A DNA stretch of 45,190 nt from Flavisolibacter sp. (GTDB lineage: Bacteria; Bacteroidota; Bacteroidia; Chitinophagales; Chitinophagaceae): the NCBI GenBank assembly GCA_028288675.1, contig JAQBNG010000064.1, positions 1 to 45,190 of the forward strand, read 5' to 3'. Under the pieces are notes generated by a model that saw nothing but the letters and a program-made list of their open reading frames with translations, did not search any database and was not told the DNA's origin. Both the position numbers and the translations under genes were made by a program. Numbering within the stretch: the stretch's first letter is position 1; each line of letters opens with the position of its first letter. This document shows, in pieces, positions 16,289-24,751 of the stretch.

Positions 16289-16825
16289 TTAGTTTTGACT
16301 GCTTATCTCAAGGTCGTATTGTAAGCTTTCTTTTGATGGTTTAGCATTTATATAAATGCCGATGCAAAAAAAGATATTTTTTAAAATAGAAAAGATATTA
16401 GTAACAATCCAGAATTTTTTAAGTTCGCTTTCAGCTAAATAGCTAGAAAAAAGATAAATGAAAAAAGACCCTGCTAAATATAGTACCATTCCTAAAATTA
16501 TCCAGAAAGCCGGTTTGGTATAAATAAACAATGTAGTAGTATCATTCGTTTGTTCATATAAATAATAAAAGGAGAAAACAAGAATGAGAATTGTTTCAAT
16601 ACCTATGGGCACAGTTACCGCTAAAAAGGCTTTTCTTACAAAAAAGCTATAAAGCCCATAAAAAATTAAATAGAATACACTTGCAATAACAATTGCCAGC
16701 TTAACTTTTCTTGATTTCAAGAGCACCCAAATGAATAAGGCAAAAAGTAGGTATTCAGTTATAGTAACGCTTTCGTATAAAAAGGCATTAGTAGCGTTCG
16801 TAATAACTACAAAATAATTAAGCAC
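16289..16825 (-). CDS. Polytopic membrane protein; start codon uncertain (frame open upstream)
   Basis: From the GTG at 16825 the product is 178 residues with about five membrane helices and a short polar C-terminus (AKPSKESLQYDLEISSQN). The same frame stays open upstream to a TAG near 16994 and continues to look like membrane protein: ENLFIYIDIFSNLLPILFF and then VIILYAILNFVLNYF. Those two added helices give a more usual seven-helix protein, but there is no ATG, GTG or TTG in that stretch. An ATA at 16955-16957 directly before ENLFIYID is the best candidate, either a rare start or a mutated ATG. The gene sits 9 nt upstream of the kinase gene, so it may encode the sensory partner of that kinase. 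No family name can be given. Confidence 0.65.
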   Translation of the reverse strand: MLNYFVVITNATNAFLYESVTITEYLLFALFIWVLLKSRKVKLAIVIASVFYLIFYGLYSFFVRKAFLAVTVPIGIETILILVFSFYYLYEQTNDTTTLFIYTKPAFWIILGMVLYLAGSFFIYLFSSYLAESELKKFWIVTNIFSILKNIFFCIGIYINAKPSKESLQYDLEISSQN

Positions 16826-16957
16826 AAAATTTAATATAGCATAAAGTATGATAACCTTTATACCAATAGATGACTTGCTTTTCTTAAAATAGAGAATGAA
16901 GAAAAGGATTGGAAGTAGGTTAGAGAATATATCTATATAAATAAAAAGGTTTTCTAT

Positions 16958-17642
16958 AGTTTTGGTTTTTGGCCAAATATAGAAAACCTATTGAAGATTT
17001 AAAAGTAATAAACTTTTAAACTCAACTTATTAATTGTCCCACCATCCAAATATATCATCTGGAGGAAAGTTTGGAGGCATAGCTCTGTAAGTCTTAGTCG
17101 GTACCATTTCAGTAAGTTTTTATTACTGTAAAGATGCGTTGTGTGTTTTCTGTACACAAGTCCTTGTACTCCATCTATATTAAATTTAATTGTTATAAGC
17201 TTTGCTGGTAAGCTTTTACGCCAAATAAAAGTAGCCTTACGATTAGAAAACGGGTAGTTATGCTACACTATAAACGTATTTTTACTAAGTATAATTCGGA
17301 GGCTATTCTTTTTGTGAGTGGTTCTGAAAGTAAAACAAGCTATCAAGTTGAGATAATCACAATGAAGTTTTAAACATTATAAAACAAAAGTTTCTTTTGT
17401 TTTATAATTATTGATTTATATCAATAATGCTAAGCTATCTTTTTATCAATAGTGCAACAATACCTTCTGCTATACTATTTTAAGATGCTTTAACTCCATA
17501 GTAAATCTACGATAAGCGCCATCGGAAATTACAAGCGTTTCCCCTCGCAACATCCCGAAATATTCTTATCAAAACTTTGCGGGTACCAAAAAAAAGGACT
17601 TAATTTGTCGCTTACTGTTTAAAGTAAAAAACCAATTTCCAC
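16958..17642. other. Gap with no supported gene
   Basis: Two short frames were inspected. A 25-codon minus-strand frame ends PPDDIFGWWDN near 17034. A 37-codon plus-strand frame at 17260-17373 starts MLHYKRIFTK. Neither has independent support. The region is AT-rich and must hold the promoters of the divergent operons at 16.8 and 17.6 kb. Confidence 0.4.
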
Positions 17643-18299
17643 ATGAATCCCCAAATTATTAAAGTGGCCATAGCCGATGACCACAAAATATTCCGCGATG
17701 GAATAAAGATGGCCCTCAGCGGCCGAGAACACCTCAAATTTTTGTGGGAAGCCGAAGATGGAAAAGACCTGATGCACAAAATCAGGATGAAGCAGCCAGA
17801 TGTGCTGTTAATGGATTTGCGCATGCCGGAGCTCGATGGTATGAACGCCATAGGTCTTATTAAAAAAGAGTATGAAGAAATAAAAATCATTGTGCTAACA
17901 ATGTATGATGATCAGGAGATGATCACAAAAATGATGGAGATCGGAGCCAACGCTTACCTCACCAAAACCACTGATCCGGATGAAATTTATAAGGCTATTT
18001 TAACTTGCATGAATGATGATTTCTACTTTAACGATTTAGTGAATAAAGCAGTATTGCTAAAGCTACAGCATAAAAAGAACGTTCGTCAATACTATCCCAC
18101 CCCGGTAAAGTTTTCCGAAAAAGAACTGCGTATTTTAAAATGCATAGCAGAGGATAAAACAACGGAAGAAATCTCTAAAGACGTTTTTCTAAGTCCTCGT
18201 ACAATAGAGACCATTCGCCAAAACATGAAGCAAAAGATTGGGGCAAAAACTATAGCGGGCCTTGTAATGTATGCTATGAGAAACAGAATTCTAGAATAA
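17643..18299 (+). CDS. NarL/FixJ-type response regulator (orphan)
   Basis: The 218-residue protein has a receiver domain with Asp11-Asp12 region [11 protein letters not shown], phospho-acceptor Asp58 in LLMDLRMPELDG and Lys in YLTKTTDP. The C-terminal LuxR-type HTH includes EEISKDVFLSPRTIETIRQN. No kinase gene is adjacent: the nearest is the pair at 14.8-16.3 kb in the opposite direction. It may be a second target of that kinase or of a distant one. A methyltransferase gene follows 6 nt later, so the two are co-transcribed. Confidence 0.88.
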   Translation: MNPQIIKVAIADDHKIFRDGIKMALSGREHLKFLWEAEDGKDLMHKIRMKQPDVLLMDLRMPELDGMNAIGLIKKEYEEIKIIVLTMYDDQEMITKMMEIGANAYLTKTTDPDEIYKAILTCMNDDFYFNDLVNKAVLLKLQHKKNVRQYYPTPVKFSEKELRILKCIAEDKTTEEISKDVFLSPRTIETIRQNMKQKIGAKTIAGLVMYAMRNRILE

Positions 18300-18305
18300 G
18301 CACTT

Positions 18306-19058
18306 ATGTCGTCCCCGTTAAATATTAATGATGCTTTTTTTCAAAACTCTTATAAAGAAGTTTGGAAAAAGCTCATCCCTCCTGGCGTATCGGAAATTGA
18401 GGCTTCTTTCATTGAAGATGTAGCCCAATTGCAAAATAATGACACCGTTTTAGACCTCATGTGCGGTTATGGCCGTCATGCAATACCCCTGGCAAAAAAA
18501 GGATATGCCGTTACAGCAATTGATAATTCAGAAGCTTACATCAATGAAATTAAAGCTATCGCTTTAGATGAGGACTTACCTGTAGAAGCTATTGTATCAT
18601 CTGCTCTTACGGTTCCTTTGTCCCATCAATATAAAGCGGTTATTTGCATGGGCAACAGCTTTGCTTTTTTTAATAGGGCAGATGCGGTACATCTCTTAAA
18701 AAAGGTAGCTGCTCATTTGTTGCCCGATGGCATATTTATCATCAACTCCTGGATGATTGCTGAAATCGCCATCAAACATTTTAAAGAAAGAGAATGGGTG
18801 AATGTTGCAGGCTATAAATACCTAATGTACTACCAATTTTTTTTTCATCCACACCGTATTGAGTCTGAACATACTTTACTGGCCGCTAATGGAACTGTAG
18901 AAGTGATAAATGGCATTGACTATATTTTTACATTAGCCGAATTAGAAGCCATGTTTCAGGAAGCAGGCTTAACAACAAAGGCCGTTTATAGTAATCCAAA
19001 AAAGAAACCGTTTAAGTTAGGCGACAATACTGTTTACATAATTTTAGGGAAAAACTAA
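18306..19058 (+). CDS. Class I SAM-dependent methyltransferase
   Basis: The 250-residue protein has SAM motif I in VLDLMCGYGRHAIPLAKKG, the acidic residue of motif II in VTAIDNSEAYI and motif-IV-like VICMGNSFAFF. A C-terminal region with MYYQFFFHPHRIESEHTLL is seen in many small-molecule methyltransferases of this type. The substrate is unknown. It is translationally close to the preceding response regulator (6-nt gap), which suggests a shared transcript but not a shared function. Confidence 0.82.
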   Translation: MSSPLNINDAFFQNSYKEVWKKLIPPGVSEIEASFIEDVAQLQNNDTVLDLMCGYGRHAIPLAKKGYAVTAIDNSEAYINEIKAIALDEDLPVEAIVSSALTVPLSHQYKAVICMGNSFAFFNRADAVHLLKKVAAHLLPDGIFIINSWMIAEIAIKHFKEREWVNVAGYKYLMYYQFFFHPHRIESEHTLLAANGTVEVINGIDYIFTLAELEAMFQEAGLTTKAVYSNPKKKPFKLGDNTVYIILGKN

Positions 19059-19262
19059 TCCAAGCTTAAGCAAAATGTATTTATTATTTTTTGCTCAAAG
19101 CAATTTTCTTTCTACTATTTATAAGCATGAATTCTTCTTATTTACCAATCTCTAATCATACAGCCAATCGTATATTTACCAACTTCAAAAACTGGTAAAA
19201 CAATCAAACCAATTGATAAAAAAATCGGAAAAACCTCGGGCAGTATTTTCTGTAAAACCAAA

Positions 19263-19333
19263 TTCCGTACAACTACTCTATACAATACGGAAGGTTCTTA
19301 CCAATTTGCGCTCTTGTTAAACCGTACAAATAC
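19263..19333. promoter_or_regulatory. Possible operator: inverted and direct repeats before a response-regulator gene
   Basis: TTCCGTA (19263-19269) and TACGGAA (19286-19292) are inverted with a 16-nt spacer. CCGTACAACTAC (19265-19276) recurs as CCGTACAAATAC (19322-19333), 57 nt further, 16 nt before the ATG at 19349. Dimeric regulators of the NarL type bind such repeats, so autoregulation is possible. Confidence 0.35.
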
Positions 19334-19348
19334 CACGCAATAAATCTT

Positions 19349-20017
19349 ATGAAAAATATTGACACAAGCGTTATTAAAGTAGCGATTGCTGATGACCATG
19401 CGCTTTTCCGGGCCGGTGTAAAGACTTCCCTCTCTAATCGTAAAGATGTGCAAATGGTAGCTGAAGCTGAAAACGGTATGCAGCTTTTGAATTTATTAAA
19501 GCATATTGTGCCAGATGTGATTTTACTGGATATTCAAATGCCTATCATGGATGGTTTAGCAACCCTGCCTGAAATAAAGCGGCTGCATCCTGATGTTAAG
19601 GTGATCATGCTTTCCATGCATAACGACCACTCTGTAATAACGCGGATGATGGAGGTTGGTGCTAACTCTTATCTTACAAAAGATACCGATTCGGAGATGA
19701 TCTACCAGGCTATAAGAACCTGTCACGACCAGGAATATTATTTTAACGACCTCACCAACAAAGCACTGTTGAACGGTCTTCGAATGAAGCGTCCCGTAGA
19801 ACAGGAAGTGCCTGATATCTCGTTAAATGATAAAGAGGTTACTATTTTAAAATTGATGTGCGAAGAAAAAAGCACAAGAGAGATTGCAAGCGCTGTGGAT
19901 CTAAGTCCGCGTACGGTGGAGGCCATTCGCGATAAGCTAAAAACAAAAACAGGCGCTAAGTCCCTTGCCGGGTTAATCATGTATGCTGTGAAAGCAGGTA
20001 TAGTAGAGCAGGATTAA
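19349..20017 (+). CDS. NarL/FixJ-type response regulator (orphan)
   Basis: The 222-residue protein has the receiver sequence VAIADDHALFRAG, phospho-acceptor Asp61 in ILLDIQMPIMDG and Lys in YLTKDTDS. The HTH contains [20 protein letters not shown]. It is more like the regulator at 17.6 kb (MMEVGANSYLTK versus MMEIGANAYLTK) than the one at 14.8 kb, which suggests local duplication. It stands alone, with repeats upstream that could be its operator and an intrinsic terminator right behind. Confidence 0.88.
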   Translation: MKNIDTSVIKVAIADDHALFRAGVKTSLSNRKDVQMVAEAENGMQLLNLLKHIVPDVILLDIQMPIMDGLATLPEIKRLHPDVKVIMLSMHNDHSVITRMMEVGANSYLTKDTDSEMIYQAIRTCHDQEYYFNDLTNKALLNGLRMKRPVEQEVPDISLNDKEVTILKLMCEEKSTREIASAVDLSPRTVEAIRDKLKTKTGAKSLAGLIMYAVKAGIVEQD

Positions 20018-20036
20018 TTGAGCGTCTAAAATATTT

Positions 20037-20070
20037 AAAAGCCATCTTCCATTACAGGTGATGGCTTTTT
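20037..20070 (+). terminator. Intrinsic terminator of the response-regulator gene
   Basis: AAAAGCCATC (20037-20046) pairs with GATGGCTTTT (20060-20069), a 10-bp stem with a 13-nt loop that ends in a T-run. It overlaps the region before the aminotransferase and excludes a translation start at 20058 for that gene. Confidence 0.8.
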
Positions 20071-20087
20071 TCATTCAATTTTGCGTG

Positions 20088-20918
20088 ATGAACATATGCT
20101 TCAATGGAACCATCCTGTCTGCGACTACTCCTTTACTTTTAGCAAATAACCGGAGTTTTAAATATGGTGATGGATTATTTGAAACGATGAAGGTTTTTAA
20201 AAAAATCCTTTTACTAAGCACACTTCATTTTGAGCGCCTCTTTACAAGCTTGCTACTTTTAGAGATAGAACCTGCACCGGATTTTACCAAAGAGATTTTG
20301 CTGGAAAAAATTCTGAAGTTATGTAGCAAAAATAACTGCGGGGTTGCTGCACGAATACGTTTAGCAGTATACAGGACAGAGGATGGCATGACAGGTTATT
20401 TAATTGAGGCAACTCCTTTATCGGAAGAAGTGAATAAATGGAACGAAGCCGGGCTTTCCATCGATTTGTATCCTTATGCACGAAAAAGTATGGATGCATT
20501 TGCTAATATTAAATCCGCCAACTTTTTACCTTATGTATTGGCCGAAAAATATGCAAGAGAAAATGGTGCAGAGGACGCCATTGTTTTGAACGCCCATAAT
20601 TATTTATGCGATTCATCAAAAGCTAATATTTTTTTAATAAAAGATGGCGAGGTAATTACACCGGCCCTGCACCAGGGATGCATTAATGGTGTGGTGCGCA
20701 GAGTAGTAATTGAAGAAGTTAAAAAGATGGGCTACCATTTACATCAGCAAAAAGTTTCAGAGGCAGATTTAATTGCTGCTGATGAAGTGTTTCTGACCAA
20801 TGCCATTCAAATAATACGTTGGGTGAAGAGCTATGGTGGAATTCATTATAGCTGTCGCCAAACACAGCAAATTTTCAACGCGGTAAAGAAAACCATTTTT
20901 AATGAACTGGTACATTAA
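20088..20918 (+). CDS. Class IV aminotransferase (BCAT / aminodeoxychorismate-lyase family)
   Basis: From the ATG at 20088 the product is 276 residues, the normal size for fold-type IV PLP enzymes. It shows FKYGDGLFETMKV near the N-terminus, the PLP-binding lysine in NIKSANFLPYVLA (Lys142) and the phosphate loop DSSKANIFLIKDG. Further on are CINGVVRRVVIE and EVFLTNAIQIIRWV. Sequence does not separate branched-chain aminotransferase, 4-amino-4-deoxychorismate lyase and D-amino-acid aminotransferase. The 276-residue length and single-gene context lean towards a PabC-like lyase. It converges on mqnD with a 4-bp overlap of stop codons. Confidence 0.82.
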   Translation: MNICFNGTILSATTPLLLANNRSFKYGDGLFETMKVFKKILLLSTLHFERLFTSLLLLEIEPAPDFTKEILLEKILKLCSKNNCGVAARIRLAVYRTEDGMTGYLIEATPLSEEVNKWNEAGLSIDLYPYARKSMDAFANIKSANFLPYVLAEKYARENGAEDAIVLNAHNYLCDSSKANIFLIKDGEVITPALHQGCINGVVRRVVIEEVKKMGYHLHQQKVSEADLIAADEVFLTNAIQIIRWVKSYGGIHYSCRQTQQIFNAVKKTIFNELVH

Positions 20919-21748
20919 CCGATAAATAATTTATCGCTATCTACATTCTTTATTTGATGCAATTGCTGATGAACCGAATATAGTTTTTGGATAGCTTGTT
21001 TGCCTTCTTCGCCTAAATCAATTGAGTAGTCATTTACATAAAGCTCAATATGTTTTCGCATTACTTCTTCATCCATTTCCTGCGCATGTTTACTTACATA
21101 AGATGAAAGTGTTGGATAGCTTTCAAACGCATATTGTAAACTTCTTTTTATCAGGCTATCAACTTTTGTTTGAATAGCAACGGGTAAATTCCTTTTTATA
21201 GCTATGCATCCTAATGGGATAGGTAAACCTTCGCGGCTTTCCCAAACTTCTCCCAGGTCACATATTTTATGCAACCCTTTCTGGTGGTAAGTAAAACGGT
21301 TTTCGTGAATGATAACACCTAAGTCAACTTCGCCATTTAATACAGCATCCTCAATGGATGAAAACAGCATGGGTACTCCATTTTTTACTTGGGGAAAAGC
21401 ATAACGCAGTAAAAAATTGGCAGTTGTATTCTCGCCAGGTATTGCAATTTTACAATGGCTTATGTCAGGCACACCCACCATCTTTTTTGCAATCAGCAGC
21501 GGTCCAACACCTTTGCCTAAAGCAGCACCTGCATTTAATATGGAATATTCATCTGCCCGGTTAAACAAGGCAGGAAAACTAAGTTTTGATATGTCTAACT
21601 TTCCCTCTGCCGCCCAGCCATTTAAAGTTTGTACATCTTCCAAAACAGCATCAAACTCCAATCCTTCCGTATCAATTTTTCGATTGACCAAAGCATCAAA
21701 AATAAACGTGTCGTTCGGGCAAGGGGAAAAGCCAAGTGTTAGTTTCAT
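20915..21748 (-). CDS. mqnD: 1,4-dihydroxy-6-naphthoate synthase
   Basis: The 277-residue enzyme converts cyclic dehypoxanthine futalosine to 1,4-dihydroxy-6-naphthoate in the futalosine route to menaquinone. The N-terminus LTLGFSPCPNDTFIFDALVN is the family signature. The rest is a two-lobe periplasmic-binding-protein fold without a signal peptide, including GEVDLGVIIHENRFTY. Its ATG overlaps the stop of the futalosine hydrolase gene (ATGA), so the two are translationally coupled. The pairing confirms both assignments. Confidence 0.93.
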   Translation of the reverse strand: MKLTLGFSPCPNDTFIFDALVNRKIDTEGLEFDAVLEDVQTLNGWAAEGKLDISKLSFPALFNRADEYSILNAGAALGKGVGPLLIAKKMVGVPDISHCKIAIPGENTTANFLLRYAFPQVKNGVPMLFSSIEDAVLNGEVDLGVIIHENRFTYHQKGLHKICDLGEVWESREGLPIPLGCIAIKRNLPVAIQTKVDSLIKRSLQYAFESYPTLSSYVSKHAQEMDEEVMRKHIELYVNDYSIDLGEEGKQAIQKLYSVHQQLHQIKNVDSDKLFIG

Positions 21749-22389
21749 GTTGTAAAATGATTTATAAATTGCCGTTGCAGTTCAACGTTTAAATTAATAA
21801 TAGCGCCATGCAGGTTCCATTTTGTTTTATCTCTTTCGCCTATATAATTTGAAAGTGAACGGATCTGCATGAAGGGGATGTTCTCCATCAATCCTACGTA
21901 ATGCAAAGCGGCCCCTTCCATAGTTTCAATAGCCGCATGTAGCTGCTCCCTGTAATAATTTATTCTATTGCTGTTTGTAGAAACTTCATTTACTGTTATA
22001 GCATCAACAATAGTAAGTCCTGCATTACGGTATTCCTTTGTAGGGTTCGTAAGCTTTCCTTCATACCAGGGCCACTTGTTTTTATCGGCGAAGCCCATAT
22101 TAAATACAGAGCGAAAGCCCTCTTTTTCCTCTACGCCTAAATCGCCAATGGTATCATTTTCTACTACTACCACATCTCCCAAAAAGAGATCTTTATTAAT
22201 ACAACCTGCAATACCGGCCTGCACTATATATTGAGGTTTAGTTTTGCAGATTTTTTTTGTTAGTTGATACATGGCAGCAGGCAATCCTACCCCAGTGATT
22301 AAAACCTCGACTGCAAAATTATTTGCTTGCAGGAATGTGATCGTAGGAGCAATTTCCATTTCGGTAGCGGCGCAAAGCATGATTTGCAT
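21745..22389 (-). CDS. mqnB: Futalosine hydrolase
   Basis: The 214-residue enzyme belongs to the nucleoside phosphorylase/hydrolase superfamily and removes hypoxanthine from futalosine. It has the short beta-strand start IMLCAATEMEIAPT, the purine-site segment IVQAGIAGCINKDL and the ribose-site motif AIETMEGAALHYVGL, whose Glu-Met-Glu is diagnostic. Together with mqnD it shows that this organism makes menaquinone by the futalosine pathway. It is divergent from the PTPS/QueD gene (70-bp gap). A Met at residue 3 is an alternative start; another is equally likely. Confidence 0.92.
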   Translation of the reverse strand: MQIMLCAATEMEIAPTITFLQANNFAVEVLITGVGLPAAMYQLTKKICKTKPQYIVQAGIAGCINKDLFLGDVVVVENDTIGDLGVEEKEGFRSVFNMGFADKNKWPWYEGKLTNPTKEYRNAGLTIVDAITVNEVSTNSNRINYYREQLHAAIETMEGAALHYVGLMENIPFMQIRSLSNYIGERDKTKWNLHGAIINLNVELQRQFINHFTT

Positions 22390-22459
22390 AACACAAAATT
22401 CGGGGATTTATACAGCTAACCCAACCTTTACCTTTGTTCTTTGTATTTATTCTTAATGT

Positions 22460-22876
22460 ATGAATGAAAAAGTAGCCGTGGTGCGCCGGGAGCATTTTAA
22501 TGCAGCACACCGCTTGTACCGTAAAGACTGGAGCGATGAGCAGAATACTTCCATTTTTGGCAAATGCAGCCTTCCTAATTATCATGGTCATAATTACGAA
22601 CTGGAAGTAAAAGTGGTAGGAGAGGTGGATGCAACAACAGGTTATGTAATGGATATTAAAAAATTGTCGGACCTGGTCAATGAAACCGTTCTGGAAAAAT
22701 TTGACCACCGAAATTTGAATGTAGATGTCGCTGAATTTAAAACCTTGAACCCTACTGCCGAAAACATCGCTATTGTTATCTACAACATTCTTCGGCCGCA
22801 CATCAACGATAAACACGATCTTTTTATCCGGCTATTTGAAACGCCCCGTAATTATGTAGAATATCCTGTTGCTTAA
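22460..22876 (+). CDS. 6-pyruvoyl-tetrahydropterin synthase / QueD family enzyme
   Basis: The 138-residue protein has the zinc ligands His17 (HFNAAHRL), His42 and His44 (NYHGHNYELEV), the catalytic cysteine Cys36 (FGKCSLPN) and the substrate-binding glutamate in FETPRNYVEYP. The spacing C-x5-HGHNY and the ETPRN ending are close to eukaryotic-type PTPS. That leaves two readings: 6-carboxytetrahydropterin synthase for queuosine, or a tetrahydropterin-forming PTPS. The next gene, folE, supplies the substrate for either. The genes are 36 bp apart and co-directional. Confidence 0.85.
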   Translation: MNEKVAVVRREHFNAAHRLYRKDWSDEQNTSIFGKCSLPNYHGHNYELEVKVVGEVDATTGYVMDIKKLSDLVNETVLEKFDHRNLNVDVAEFKTLNPTAENIAIVIYNILRPHINDKHDLFIRLFETPRNYVEYPVA

Positions 22877-22908
22877 ATCTGAAATCCAAAATTTTAAATC
22901 TGAAATTA
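22875..22908. repeat. Short-word repeat AAATCTGAAATCC between PTPS and folE
   Basis: AAATCTGAAATCC and AAATCTGAAATT occur 20 nt apart and fill the gap from the PTPS stop to the folE start. It looks like a member of the intergenic short-word arrays seen elsewhere in the window, here as a direct repeat. Confidence 0.5.
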
Positions 22909-22912
22909 ATTT

Positions 22913-23512
22913 ATGGCTTATCATAAAACAGAGAGGTTCGATGAGGATGTAACAAAGCAATTAGCTGAGTGTTATAAAACAATCATATCATCAACTGGCC
23001 AGGAAGTTGAGCGGGAAGGATTGATAAAAACGCCTGAACGGGCCGCCAAAGCTTTTCAATTCAATACCCAGGGTTACAGCCAGGATGCCGTAGCTATTTT
23101 AAACGCTGCACGGTTTACAGAAGATATCAGCGAAATGGTGATAGTAAAGAACATCGAGCTATACTCTATGTGCGAACATCACCTGCACCCCTTCTTTGGT
23201 AAAGCTCATGTTGCTTACATTCCCAATGGTTACATTACCGGCTTAAGTAAAATTGCACGGGTGGTAGACGTTTTTGCCCGCCGACTGCAAGTACAGGAGC
23301 GCTTAACCACACAAATTTTAGGTGCTTTAAAAGAAAGTCTTAATCCATTAGGGATAGCCGTAGTAATTGAAGCCAAGCATTTATGTATGATGATGCGCGG
23401 CGTTCAAAAGCAAAATTCTTCCACGACTACTTCGGCTTTTGATGGTGAGTTTTTAAACAACCATGTTACCCGGAATGAGTTCTTAAAATTGATTGCAGCC
23501 GGGCTGGATTAG
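22913..23512 (+). CDS. folE: GTP cyclohydrolase I
   Basis: The 199-residue enzyme opens GTP to 7,8-dihydroneopterin triphosphate, the first step to folate, tetrahydropterins and queuosine. Zinc and active-site residues are in [20 protein letters not shown] (Cys87 and His90) and in [13 protein letters not shown]. The segment [20 protein letters not shown] is the usual family core, and the ending [10 protein letters not shown] is standard. It follows the PTPS/QueD gene directly, which forms a pterin pair. Confidence 0.95.
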   Translation: MAYHKTERFDEDVTKQLAECYKTIISSTGQEVEREGLIKTPERAAKAFQFNTQGYSQDAVAILNAARFTEDISEMVIVKNIELYSMCEHHLHPFFGKAHVAYIPNGYITGLSKIARVVDVFARRLQVQERLTTQILGALKESLNPLGIAVVIEAKHLCMMMRGVQKQNSSTTTSAFDGEFLNNHVTRNEFLKLIAAGLD

Positions 23513-23561
23513 GCGTATTATTTTAAATCTCTTTCTCTATAGTAACCTATTTTTGCCCCTT

Positions 23562-24452
23562 ATGAAGAATGCATTTGTATTTCCCGGGCAAGGGGCGCAG
23601 TATCCGGGAATGGGGAAAACCTATTACGATACGAACTCTTTTGCCAAACGGATTTTTGAACAGGCGAACGAATTGTTAGGCTTTCGCATTTCGGATGTAA
23701 TGTTTACCGGAACTGAAGAAGAATTAAAGCAAACAAATATTACACAACCCGCTATTTTTCTGCATTCTATCATTGCTTTTAAAAGTGTTGAAGCCACAAA
23801 GCCTGATATGGTAGCCGGCCATTCTCTTGGCGAATTTTCTGCCCTTGTTGCTAATGGTACTCTAAGTTTTGAAAGCGGCTTACAGTTAGTAAGTCTTAGG
23901 GCGCAAGCTATGCAGAAGGCTTGTGAAGCAACACCTTCTACTATGGCCGCCGTGTTAGGTTTGGCCGATGAAAAAGTGGAGGAAATTTGTGCCGCTGTTT
24001 CTAAAGAAACCAGGGAAGTTGTTGTGCCTGCCAACTATAACTGCCCCGGCCAATTGGTGATTAGTGGCAGCATCAAAGGAATTGAAATTGCTTGTGAAAA
24101 GTTAAGAGAAGCTGGTGCAAAAAGGGCTCTTATACTTCCAGTTGGCGGCGCTTTTCATTCACCACTAATGGAGCCAGCCCGTAAAGAATTACAGGACGCT
24201 ATTGAGGCAACAAATTTTCATACTCCGTCTTGTCCTGTGTATCAGAACGTGGCAGCCAAAGGTGTTATCAACAAAGATGAGATTAAGCAAAACCTTATTG
24301 ACCAATTAACCAGTGCCGTGCGGTGGACACAATGTATAGAGGCTATGATTGCCGATGGCGCCGACAAGTTTACAGAAGCCGGGCCCGGTAAAGTATTACA
24401 AGGTCTTATTCTTAAAATAAATAAGAATGTTCAAACAGAAGGCGTAAGCTAA
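23562..24452 (+). CDS. fabD: Malonyl-CoA:ACP transacylase
   Basis: The 296-residue enzyme loads malonate onto acyl carrier protein for fatty-acid synthesis. The start MKNAFVFPGQGAQYPGMG is the family N-terminus. The nucleophile is Ser88 in MVAGHSLGEFSALVA, the catalytic histidine is in GGAFHSPLMEPA, and EAGPGKVLQGL closes the fold. A longer frame from 23493 would overlap folE and add an unrelated hydrophobic stretch, so the ATG at 23562 is chosen. No other fab gene is adjacent. Confidence 0.94.
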   Translation: MKNAFVFPGQGAQYPGMGKTYYDTNSFAKRIFEQANELLGFRISDVMFTGTEEELKQTNITQPAIFLHSIIAFKSVEATKPDMVAGHSLGEFSALVANGTLSFESGLQLVSLRAQAMQKACEATPSTMAAVLGLADEKVEEICAAVSKETREVVVPANYNCPGQLVISGSIKGIEIACEKLREAGAKRALILPVGGAFHSPLMEPARKELQDAIEATNFHTPSCPVYQNVAAKGVINKDEIKQNLIDQLTSAVRWTQCIEAMIADGADKFTEAGPGKVLQGLILKINKNVQTEGVS

Positions 24453-24460
24453 AGCTGATA

Positions 24461-24535
24461 TGCAATAACCAATTGCAAAAAGCTAACAAAGACTTTGACA
24501 ACAACTTTTACTTGCATTGCTAATTGCTGTTTGAC
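24461..24535. repeat. Intergenic repeat of the GCAATAACCAATTGC type
   Basis: Words TGCAATAACCAATTGCAA (24461-24478) and TTGCATTGCTAATTGCTG (24512-24529) match the two arms of the palindrome at 518-572. It stands just behind fabD. The arms here are more diverged, so the hairpin is weaker. Confidence 0.55.
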
Positions 24536-24576
24536 TTTCTGCGGCAAAGCTTTTGCATACGTACCCAAAAATAATT

Positions 24577-24744
24577 ATGAAAAAGTTTTCATCCCTTTGG
24601 CTTTCCCTTTTTGTTGTAATAATGACTCTTTCTTCCTGCGAAGTAGTAGGAGGGATTTTTAAAGCTGGCTTTGTAACGGCAATTGTTATTGTTGTTATAG
24701 TGGTAGTATTAATTCTTTGGCTGGTTAACCGGGGCCGCAGATAA
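24577..24744 (+). CDS. Small lipoprotein with one membrane helix
   Basis: From the ATG at 24577 the product is 55 residues. It has a lipoprotein signal (MKKFSSLWLSLFVVIMTLSS followed by Cys), a short EVVGGIFKAGF spacer and a second strongly hydrophobic valine/isoleucine helix ending in NRGRR. Similar tiny proteins are common in Bacteroidota, where automatic annotation often names them phosphatidate cytidylyltransferase. Nothing in 55 residues supports that enzyme. An in-frame start at 24553 would spoil the signal peptide. Confidence 0.6.
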   Translation: MKKFSSLWLSLFVVIMTLSSCEVVGGIFKAGFVTAIVIVVIVVVLILWLVNRGRR

Positions 24745-24751
24745 AGAAGTA

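Noticed and set aside
17034-17373. Small peptides at about 17034-17111 (minus) and 17260-17373 (plus)
   Set aside because: They are too short and have no family match, start context or repeat of the pattern elsewhere; could be chance.
20058-20087. Earlier start (20058) for the class IV aminotransferase
   Set aside because: The start codon is inside the terminator hairpin of the preceding gene; the family N-terminus fits the ATG at 20088.
23493-23561. Earlier start for fabD
   Set aside because: It overlaps folE, and the conserved N-terminus MKNAFVFPGQG begins at 23562.
24577-24744. Phosphatidate cytidylyltransferase as name for the 55-residue protein
   Set aside because: Real CdsA is about 270 residues with many helices; nothing of its signature is present.
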